Assembly: GCA_044432885.1 (NCBI GenBank)
Contig: JAWXUG010000110.1
Coordinates: 1 to 5,432 of the forward strand
Source of the DNA: CAYJNO01 sp044432885
GTDB taxonomy: Bacteria > Bacillota_I > Bacilli_A > Erysipelotrichales > Erysipelotrichaceae
Length of the DNA stretch: 5,432 nt
Reading direction: 5' to 3'
The notes under the pieces were generated by a model, which saw only the letters and a program-made list of their open reading frames with translations, ran no database searches and was not told the origin of the DNA. This document shows, in pieces, positions 1-4,869 of the stretch (its first letter is position 1; each line of letters begins with the position of its first letter). A program made the translations under genes and the position numbers.

Positions 1-51
1 CTGGCTCGGGGGACACTCAAAACGCGTGCTTGATAACTAAGTAGGATTTCC
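1..51. other. Unassigned left edge, locally GC-rich
   Basis: No gene can be assigned here. All three forward frames hit a stop by about position 42, so this may be the 3' end of an upstream gene, but none of the short peptides is recognisable. The first 30 bases contain 19 G or C, clearly richer than the AT-rich remainder. No tRNA, rRNA end or transposon terminus was recognised, and no terminator hairpin follows. Confidence 0.4.
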
Positions 52-80
52 TTGACTGAAAAGTTTTATTCACGAATAAG
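52..80 (+). promoter_or_regulatory. Possible promoter for the QueG-like gene
   Basis: A -35 candidate TTGACT (52-57, five of six consensus bases) is followed after 17 bp by AATAAG (75-80, four of six). The predicted transcription start near 86-88 falls on the edge of the inverted repeat at 85-104. The -10 is poor, so this is only a candidate. Confidence 0.35.
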
Positions 81-84
81 CTTG

Positions 85-104
85 ATGTATATAAAAGTAT
101 ACAT
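85..104. promoter_or_regulatory. Inverted repeat upstream of the QueG-like gene
   Basis: Perfect 7-bp arms ATGTATA (85-91) and TATACAT (98-104) are separated by 6 bases. The repeat lies at the expected transcription start and just before the ribosome binding site AAGGAG (108-113). It could be an operator or a weak leader hairpin. The arms are very AT-rich, so chance occurrence is possible. Confidence 0.35.
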
Positions 105-119
105 TTTAAGGAGCAGTGT

Positions 120-626
120 ATGATTGAGGTTATGAAAGTATATGGTGATACCGGTGTTGCCTGTTTAAAACTATCTGATTATTTAAGAAATCTCCATTTT
201 GCAGCCATTCCAAATCATAGTTTAGGTGGAAATATTGATTATACCAAGGCAGCGTATAAAGCGAATCTTGGTTTCATCGGTAAACATGGAATGCTTATTA
301 CTCCTAAAAATGGACCATGTAATCGATTAAGTATTGTTTATACCAATATCGAAAATTTAGCGGAATTTCTACCAGCTAAAGAAGATTATAGCTGGGCAGC
401 ATCCTTTTGTGCACAATGTAAGAAGTGTGTCCGTAGTTGTCCTTATCAGGCGATTTATGAAGAGGCTATTATTGATGAAAACGGGCATGTTAGTTGTATA
501 TCAAATCAAAAATGTGGTTCAGGTTTTGCTGAATATGGATGTGCCATTTGTATTGCAGCCTGTCCATTTACCAGTGTAGGATATAAAACCATAAAATCTA
601 AATTTATTAAAGATGATAGTGAGTAA
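120..626 (+). CDS. QueG-like dicluster [4Fe-4S] protein, probably N-terminally short
   Basis: This 168-residue soluble protein resembles the C-terminal part of epoxyqueuosine reductase (QueG) and reductive-dehalogenase-like proteins. Residues 45-62 (AYKANLGFIGKHGMLITP) match the conserved A-GLG-IGK segment of that group. Cluster I is C97-x2-C100-x2-C103-x3-C107-P. Cluster II uses C126 with C141-x2-C144-x3-C148-P, the split arrangement of QueG; C132 is an extra cysteine. The ATG at 120 has AAGGAG six bases upstream, and no in-frame ATG, GTG or TTG lies between it and the stop at 57-59. QueG is about twice as long and has an N-terminal half that helps bind cobalamin; that half is missing here. 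A real short electron carrier or a decayed remnant are both possible. The substrate is unknown. It has its own terminator and is separate from the following operon. Confidence 0.72.
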   Translation: MIEVMKVYGDTGVACLKLSDYLRNLHFAAIPNHSLGGNIDYTKAAYKANLGFIGKHGMLITPKNGPCNRLSIVYTNIENLAEFLPAKEDYSWAASFCAQCKKCVRSCPYQAIYEEAIIDENGHVSCISNQKCGSGFAEYGCAICIAACPFTSVGYKTIKSKFIKDDSE

Positions 627-644
627 TAAAATCACTATCTTTTT
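615..644 (+). terminator. Rho-independent terminator after the QueG-like gene
   Basis: Stem GATAGTGA (615-622) pairs perfectly with TCACTATC (632-639) around a 9-base loop, followed by a run of five T (640-644). The left arm overlaps the last codons, and the stop TAA (624-626) lies in the loop. Confidence 0.85.
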
Positions 645-661
645 ATTATGGATTTAATGAA

Positions 662-689
662 TTGACATTAAAAATAAACGAGCTATAAT
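662..689 (+). promoter_or_regulatory. Strong sigma-A promoter of the five-gene operon
   Basis: TTGACA (662-667) and TATAAT (684-689) both match the consensus perfectly, with a 16-bp spacer. The start of transcription is expected near 696. A promoter this strong is likely to be held down by a repressor, and the palindrome just downstream is the obvious site. Confidence 0.9.
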
Positions 690-697
690 AGGACTAT

Positions 698-719
698 ATT
701 AATGACATATGTCATTAAT
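698..719. promoter_or_regulatory. Perfect 22-bp palindrome, likely operator
   Basis: The left half ATTAATGACAT (698-708) is followed directly by its exact reverse complement (709-719), with no spacer or mismatch. It starts within a few bases of the predicted transcription start and ends six bases before the ribosome binding site. A dimeric repressor bound here would block transcription. The core TGACATATGTCA is not one I can assign to a named regulator. The DUF134 protein encoded next is a candidate ligand (inference). A hairpin in the mRNA leader is the alternative, but a stem without a loop is sterically poor. Confidence 0.75.
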
Positions 720-734
720 CAAAGAGGAGGAAGT

Positions 735-1106
735 ATGCCAAGACCAACTAAATGTAGAAGGGTATGTAGTTTGCCATCCAATGCAGTTTTTCTTCCAGTA
801 AAAGACAATCAATCACTTCCGATTACGCTTTTGGTAGATGAGTATGAAACCATACGTTTAATCGATAAAGAGGGATTTTCGCAGGAAGAGTGTGGAGATT
901 ATATGCAAATTGCCCGTACGACCGTCCAACAAATTTATACTAGTGCTAGAAAAAAGATTGCGGAAGCGTTGGTAGAAGGAAGATCTATTCAAATAACAGG
1001 CGGTCAATATGTCTTATGTCATGGCAATGAATTTCATGATCAAGTTAAAGGATGTCATAAACATTGTCACAATTATAAAAGGAAACACAAGGAGGATGAA
1101 AGATGA
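735..1106 (+). CDS. DUF134 (UPF0251) predicted DNA-binding protein
   Basis: This 123-residue protein begins with MPRP, the hallmark start of the DUF134/UPF0251 family (COG1342). The start chosen is ATG 735, with AGAGGAGG just upstream; a longer reading from ATG 702 would begin inside the palindrome and lacks a ribosome binding site. Residues about 33-80 form a helix-turn-helix like sigma-70 region 4 (DEYETIRLIDKEGFSQEECG, then IARTTVQQIYTSARKKI). C7 and C11 lie near the N-terminus. The C-terminal part is rich in metal ligands (C95, H96, H101, C107, H108, H110, C111, H112) and ends in a basic stretch. It is first in the operon and overlaps the next gene by four bases (ATGA). By position it is a candidate autoregulator, perhaps metal- or cluster-sensing, but that is inference; the family has no firm function that I know of. 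Confidence 0.9.
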   Translation: MPRPTKCRRVCSLPSNAVFLPVKDNQSLPITLLVDEYETIRLIDKEGFSQEECGDYMQIARTTVQQIYTSARKKIAEALVEGRSIQITGGQYVLCHGNEFHDQVKGCHKHCHNYKRKHKEDER

Positions 1107-1453
1107 AAATTGCCATACCATTAGATGAAAATCAAAAAGAGGTTTGCCAAGTATTTGCGCGTGCTCCTTATTTTATGATTTATGAAAATAAAGAAATGAA
1201 CATTATTGAAAATCCTGCAGCAAATGAGACAGGGGGTGCGGGAGTATCTGTGGCACAATTTTTAGTGGATACAAAAATTACAACATTACTTACTCCTCGC
1301 TGTGGTCAAAATGCAGCTGAGGTATTTAAAGTAGCTAGCATACAAATTTATAAAACTTCTTCTACAGATGCTAAAGAAAACATTGATCAATTATTAAATC
1401 ATCAATTAGAAAAGCTAACCCACTTTCATGGTGGTTTTCATGGAATCCAATGA
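1103..1453 (+). CDS. NifX/NifB-C-type metal-cluster-binding protein 1
   Basis: This 116-residue protein covers a single Nitro_FeMo-Co domain (COG1433; the family includes NifX, the NifB C-terminus and the orange protein ORP). Visible features are the start MKIAIPLDEN, the segment VFARAPYFMIYE (17-28), NPAANETGGAGVSVAQFL (37-54) and a cysteine in TPRCGQNAAEVF (64-75). The tail HFHGGFHG (107-114) is His-rich. Members bind or carry metal-sulfur clusters. AGGAGG lies seven bases before the ATG. The start overlaps the DUF134 stop, and the stop overlaps the ATPase start, both as ATGA, implying coupled translation. Lack of nitrogenase genes makes FeMo-cofactor synthesis unlikely. A cluster carrier served by the adjacent ATPases is the likely role (inference). 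Confidence 0.88.
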   Translation: MKIAIPLDENQKEVCQVFARAPYFMIYENKEMNIIENPAANETGGAGVSVAQFLVDTKITTLLTPRCGQNAAEVFKVASIQIYKTSSTDAKENIDQLLNHQLEKLTHFHGGFHGIQ

Positions 1454-2277
1454 AGATTGCATGTCTAAGTGGAAAAGGGGGAGCTGGTAAAACTTTTGTT
1501 GCTGTGAATCTTGCAAATGTAGCTGGGAAATGTACCTACATTGATTGTGATGTTGAAGAACCTAATGGCTATTTATTTTTAAAAACAACGAATGAAACTG
1601 AGCATATGGTAAATACTAAAGTGCCTACATTTGACGCACAAAAATGTATGGGGTGTAAGCAATGTGTCACTTTTTGTCGTTTTAATGCCCTTGCTTATAT
1701 CAAGGATAAACCAATGTTATTTACAGATGTCTGCCATCATTGTGGGGGTTGTCAATTGGTATGTGAGTATCAGGCAATCAGTGAAATAGATAAGACGATA
1801 GGGATTGTGAAAGTGGGTAAGCATCAAGATATAAAGGTTGTGACAGGAATCTTAAATCCTAAAGAAGCAAGTGGTATCCCCGTGATTCAATCAGCTTTAA
1901 AACATGCTTCAGAGTTAACGATTTTAGATGGCCCACCTGGTAGTGCTTGTCCTGTAATCGAGATTGTGAGCGAGGCTGATTATTGTATTTTGGTGGTAGA
2001 GCCTACAAGCTTTGGATTTCATAATATGAAGATGGTTCATGAACTAACTCAACTAATGAATAAACCGTGTGGGGTGATTGTGAATAAAGAGGTAGAACCT
2101 TATGAACCTTTAGAAGCTTATTGTCACACGCATCACTTATTGATTTTAGATAGGATTGCTTATGATGAGCAAGTTGCTCAAAATACAGCGATGGGTACAT
2201 TAATCACAGATTTAAATAGTATGGAATGGAATCGATTTAAAAACATCTTAAAACAGGTAGGTGTGAATCATGAATAA
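1450..2277 (+). CDS. MinD-superfamily ATPase with ferredoxin insert, copy 1
   Basis: This 275-residue soluble protein belongs to the MinD/Mrp P-loop group with an inserted ferredoxin domain (COG1149). The deviant Walker A motif is SGKGGAGKT (7-15), with the signature lysine K9. D33 lies in YIDCDVEEPN, and the second nucleotide-site motif is LDGPPGSACP (159-168). The insert holds two [4Fe-4S] motifs, C66-x2-C69-x2-C72-x3-C76 and C95-x2-C98-x2-C101-x3-C105. Such proteins are thought to couple ATP hydrolysis to cluster assembly, transfer or electron delivery. Its Shine-Dalgarno sequence is weak, so translation probably depends on coupling to the preceding gene through ATGA. It overlaps the next ATPase by eight bases. 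The two paralogues probably form a heterodimer, as MinD-type ATPases work as dimers (inference). It is not a cell-division MinD: the ferredoxin insert and cofactor-type context argue against that. Confidence 0.92.
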   Translation: MKIACLSGKGGAGKTFVAVNLANVAGKCTYIDCDVEEPNGYLFLKTTNETEHMVNTKVPTFDAQKCMGCKQCVTFCRFNALAYIKDKPMLFTDVCHHCGGCQLVCEYQAISEIDKTIGIVKVGKHQDIKVVTGILNPKEASGIPVIQSALKHASELTILDGPPGSACPVIEIVSEADYCILVVEPTSFGFHNMKMVHELTQLMNKPCGVIVNKEVEPYEPLEAYCHTHHLLILDRIAYDEQVAQNTAMGTLITDLNSMEWNRFKNILKQVGVNHE

Positions 2278-3172
2278 ATTATTAGTGTTAAGTGGTAAGG
2301 GAGGAACAGGGAAAACAACCATTTCATCTGCCCTAATTAAGCTTTCTAAGGCAAGACTTATTGCCGATTGTGATGTGGATGCCCCCAATTTACATCTTGT
2401 AATGGCACAAAGTATGCCGCCATTACAAAGTGAATTTGTAGGAGGTGAGAAAGCGGTTGTCAATCATGATTTATGTATAGGTTGTTTGAAGTGCTTAAAT
2501 AATTGTCGATTCAATGCGATCAGGACGATTAATCAAAAAATAAAAATTCAACCTTTTTCTTGTGAAGGATGTGGGGTATGTAGTTATCTTTGTCCAACTC
2601 AAGCAATCATCTTAGAAAAACAGGTTTCCGGAATGAAGTCCTTGTATTTATCTGAACGGATATTTTCTACGGCAACATTAAAAATGGGCGAAGGGAATTC
2701 TGGAAAATTAGTAAGCGAGGTTAAAAAGGATTTATTTGCTCATGCCTTAACTGATGAATGGATGATTGTCGATGGATCTCCTGGAATTGGATGTCCCGTC
2801 ATTGCATCATTAAGTGGGATGGACAAGGTATTGATTGTAAGTGAGGCAAGTGTAAGTGGATTTAGTGATTTAAAACGTCTATTACACACCATTGAATCAT
2901 TTGATATTAAGGTTTATGTATGTGTTAATAAATATGATATAAGTCACGAATGCACACAAACAATTATTGATTATTGTGAACGTTTAAAGATTTGTTTTGT
3001 AGGAAAAATCCCATTTGATTATCAAGCAATTAAAGCGATTAATAATGGGTTATCTGTAGTGGATGTTGATTGCACAGCAGGGCGTATCATAAAAGAGATG
3101 TATAAAATGATCTTTCAAGAAGAAAGTAGTTTAGATAAAGGAGAAAACTATGAAAATTGCAGTATCGTGTAA
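2270..3172 (+). CDS. MinD-superfamily ATPase with ferredoxin insert, copy 2
   Basis: This 300-residue paralogue of the preceding gene has the same domain order. Walker A is SGKGGTGKT (8-16), the switch region is IADCDVDAPN (31-40), and the distal motif is VDGSPGIGCP (167-176), with GSPG where copy 1 has GPPG. Its ferredoxin insert has C69-x2-C72-x2-C75-x3-C79 and C98-x2-C101-x2-C104-x3-C108-P. AGGTAGGTG precedes the ATG at 2270 with suitable spacing, inside the end of copy 1. The last 23 bases overlap the next NifX-like gene, so the C-terminus (ENYENCSIV) is encoded in DNA also read in another frame. The expected role is the same as copy 1: ATP-driven handling of a metal-sulfur cofactor, probably as the second half of a heterodimer (inference). 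Confidence 0.92.
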   Translation: MNKLLVLSGKGGTGKTTISSALIKLSKARLIADCDVDAPNLHLVMAQSMPPLQSEFVGGEKAVVNHDLCIGCLKCLNNCRFNAIRTINQKIKIQPFSCEGCGVCSYLCPTQAIILEKQVSGMKSLYLSERIFSTATLKMGEGNSGKLVSEVKKDLFAHALTDEWMIVDGSPGIGCPVIASLSGMDKVLIVSEASVSGFSDLKRLLHTIESFDIKVYVCVNKYDISHECTQTIIDYCERLKICFVGKIPFDYQAIKAINNGLSVVDVDCTAGRIIKEMYKMIFQEESSLDKGENYENCSIV

Positions 3173-3509
3173 AGGAAATCAAATTTGGGCCCACTTTGGA
3201 CATTGTGAAAACTTTATGATTTATGAAGTGAATAATGAAACCATCCAATCTTCACAATCCGTATCAAATCCAGGACATAAAACAGGCTTCTTGCCTAACT
3301 TCTTAGCAGATATGGGTGTTAATGTGATGATATCCGGTGGCATGGGAGGCGGTGCAGTTGATATTTTTAATGAACGTAACGTTGAGGTTGTATTAGGCGC
3401 ACAAGGAGATGCAACAGATGCTGTCAAAGCTTATCTTGCTGGAAGTTTACAATCTACAGGTTCAATATGTCATCAACATGAACATGCTGACTCATGTGGT
3501 TCGCACTAA
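3150..3509 (+). CDS. NifX/NifB-C-type metal-cluster-binding protein 2
   Basis: This 119-residue single-domain member of the Nitro_FeMo-Co family (COG1433) is last in the operon. It matches the family better than the first copy: HFGHCENFMIYE (15-26), NPGHKTGFLPNFLADMG (40-56), and the glycine-rich ISGGMGGGAVDIF (61-73). Its tail carries many metal ligands: C107, H108, H110, H112, C116 and H119. AAAGGAG lies six bases before the ATG, within the end of the preceding gene. Presence of two dissimilar NifX-like proteins flanking two ATPases suggests different carriers or acceptors for one cluster, or two metals (inference). The orange protein of Desulfovibrio, which carries a Mo-Cu-S cluster, is a family precedent, but the metal bound here cannot be read from sequence. 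Confidence 0.9.
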   Translation: MKIAVSCKGNQIWAHFGHCENFMIYEVNNETIQSSQSVSNPGHKTGFLPNFLADMGVNVMISGGMGGGAVDIFNERNVEVVLGAQGDATDAVKAYLAGSLQSTGSICHQHEHADSCGSH

Positions 3510-3521
3510 AGCATTTACTTT

Positions 3522-3543
3522 AAAAGACCTTCGGGTCTTTTTT
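3522..3543 (+). terminator. Rho-independent terminator ending the operon
   Basis: Stem AAAAGACC (3522-3529) pairs with GGTCTTTT (3534-3541) around a TTCG loop closed by C-G, the unusually stable UUCG tetraloop. A run of six T ends at 3543. It separates the operon from the flavodiiron-type gene, whose promoter begins 15 bases later. Confidence 0.93.
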
Positions 3544-3558
3544 GTATGAACACATTGA

Positions 3559-3587
3559 TTGTTGTAACTTTCATTCTTTACTATAAT
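3559..3587 (+). promoter_or_regulatory. Promoter of the flavodiiron-type gene
   Basis: TTGTTG (3559-3564) and a perfect TATAAT (3582-3587) are spaced 17 bp apart. Transcription should start near 3594-3596, giving a 5' leader of only about 15 bases. The -10 box contains the first two bases of the ATG at 3586, so that ATG cannot be the start codon of a transcript from this promoter. Confidence 0.8.
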
Positions 3588-3609
3588 GAGGGTGAAAGGA
3601 AGTGGTAGC

Positions 3610-4788
3610 TTGGCTATGTTTATCCCTTTATCTTTTTATGATGAACACTATCATACAAGTGTGAATGCGTACTTATTAAAAACCGAGTACTTTGATATAT
3701 TATTTGATGCAGGTTCGTTTTACACGAGTAACTTATTCATCCAAAGATTAAAGAAAGTAACATCATTAATTCGAATAAAATATATCCTATTGCATCATGT
3801 TGAAGGATGTCATATAGGAGGATTGTTCGAACTTGTTAAAACTCAAATAGACTTAAAGATTATAGTGAATGAAAAATCATATCAGTATTTATGTGAAATG
3901 GGTTATCAAGATTTTTCTTATATTATTGTTGCTCACAAGGACACTTTGAATATCAATGATTATCAAATTACATTTATCAATACACCTGATTTAATATGGC
4001 CTAATACAATGATGTCTTACGTATATCCTCTTAAAATATTATTTTGTAGTGATGTCTTTGGTAGTCGAATGAATGCAACAGATTTAGAAAATTTAAGTCA
4101 ACTGCAAAAAAAGGGATATTTTGTATCGATGAAATATTATTTAGATGATTTTTTCATTTGTAGAAAGATAGCATTAAAAAATATGTTAGATCATATTCAA
4201 AGTTTTGATATTGATATCTTAGCACCAAGTCATGGTGCGATGATTAAAGATGAAAAGCAAGATGTACTTGATTTGTATCATCACTTTGTTGAAGAAGAAA
4301 TTATGGAAGATTTGATTGTTGTTGTATATGCCTCACTTAGTGGATACACCACAAATATAGCTTTATGTATCTATGAATATCTAAGGGAATATGGATTAAA
4401 TGTGGTTATATATAATGCAATAGAAGAGGATGGGTTAATGAAAGTAGATATCAAAAAAGCCAAGGCAGTGCTTTTCGGTAGCCCAACCCTATACGAAGGG
4501 GCACTGACGTGTATCTATCAAGCAATGTTACCCTTGAATGAAAAACGTTATGGGAAAAAGCTTGTATCCGCTTTTGGAAGTTATGGATGGAATGAGAAAG
4601 CTGTACTGCAAATTTTAAACCATGCAAAAGTTCAACATATGTGTGTTATGGATGATGGGTTTAAGGTTTGTTTCAAATTGCAAGATGAAGATAAGGTAAT
4701 GCTTTATGAATATTTAGATCAGTTTATTGTAAACTATCTAAACTATAAATATGAACAAGAAATTGAAGAAATACCTGTTATTCATTGA
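3610..4788 (+). CDS. Flavo-diiron-type protein (A-type flavoprotein) with altered metal site
   Basis: Flavodiiron proteins reduce O2 or NO in the cytoplasm. This one is 392 residues, normal for the family: a metallo-beta-lactamase-like domain (about 1-230), then a flavodoxin domain (about 234-375), with no fused rubredoxin. The FMN loop is SLSGYT (242-247), with GSPTLYEG (290-297) and AFGSYGW (321-327). Of the iron ligands, H63, E65, H68, D148 (SDVFG) and H208 (APSHG) are kept, but the aspartate of H-x-E-x-D-H is C67 (HVEGCH), and the histidine normally in LHWPD is I129 (LIWPN). Both iron positions lose one ligand, so activity may be reduced, altered or absent. I chose TTG 3610 because AAAGGAAGTG (3595-3604) is well spaced for it; ATG 3616 is the alternative. 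No terminator is visible after the gene, so readthrough into murG is possible. Confidence 0.88.
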   Translation: MAMFIPLSFYDEHYHTSVNAYLLKTEYFDILFDAGSFYTSNLFIQRLKKVTSLIRIKYILLHHVEGCHIGGLFELVKTQIDLKIIVNEKSYQYLCEMGYQDFSYIIVAHKDTLNINDYQITFINTPDLIWPNTMMSYVYPLKILFCSDVFGSRMNATDLENLSQLQKKGYFVSMKYYLDDFFICRKIALKNMLDHIQSFDIDILAPSHGAMIKDEKQDVLDLYHHFVEEEIMEDLIVVVYASLSGYTTNIALCIYEYLREYGLNVVIYNAIEEDGLMKVDIKKAKAVLFGSPTLYEGALTCIYQAMLPLNEKRYGKKLVSAFGSYGWNEKAVLQILNHAKVQHMCVMDDGFKVCFKLQDEDKVMLYEYLDQFIVNYLNYKYEQEIEEIPVIH

Positions 4789-4821
4789 TAAGTCTAAAAT
4801 AATTTAACTTCATGAAATAGG

Positions 4822-4850
4822 TTTACCAATAACTAAGTCTAGTATATAAT
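4822..4850 (+). promoter_or_regulatory. Promoter of murG
   Basis: TTTACC (4822-4827) and a perfect TATAAT (4845-4850) are separated by 17 bp. The expected transcription start near 4857 lies at the ribosome binding site, so the leader would be very short. The 81 bases between the stop at 4788 and the start at 4870 hold nothing else that I can support. Confidence 0.7.
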
Positions 4851-4869
4851 GATTTAGGATGGTGTTTAG

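Noticed and set aside
702..734. Upstream ATG at 702 as the start of the DUF134 gene
   Set aside because: It lies inside the palindrome near the predicted transcription start, has no ribosome binding site, and adds 11 residues before the family-typical MPRP start, which has its own AGAGGAGG.
2003..2463. Minus-strand open frames at 2003-2200 and 2248-2463
   Set aside because: They lie opposite well-supported ATPase genes, have no recognisable domain, and are best explained as shadows of the coding strand.
1450..3172. Cell-division MinD/ParA function for the two ATPases
   Set aside because: Both carry an inserted two-cluster ferredoxin domain and sit between NifX-like genes. There is no MinC or MinE partner, and no amphipathic membrane-targeting helix is evident at the C-termini.
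3221..3427. Minus-strand open frame within the second NifX-like gene
   Set aside because: It is wholly antisense to a conserved gene, is low in sequence complexity, and has no family resemblance.
735..3509. Reading the NifX-like genes as part of a nitrogen-fixation cluster
   Set aside because: No nifH, nifD, nifK, nifE, nifN or radical-SAM NifB domain is present. The Nitro_FeMo-Co domain is common in anaerobes that do not fix nitrogen.
4789..4841. 8-bp direct repeat TAAGTCTA (4789-4796 and 4834-4841)
   Set aside because: It is short and AT-rich in an AT-rich spacer, with no element between the copies. Chance is sufficient.
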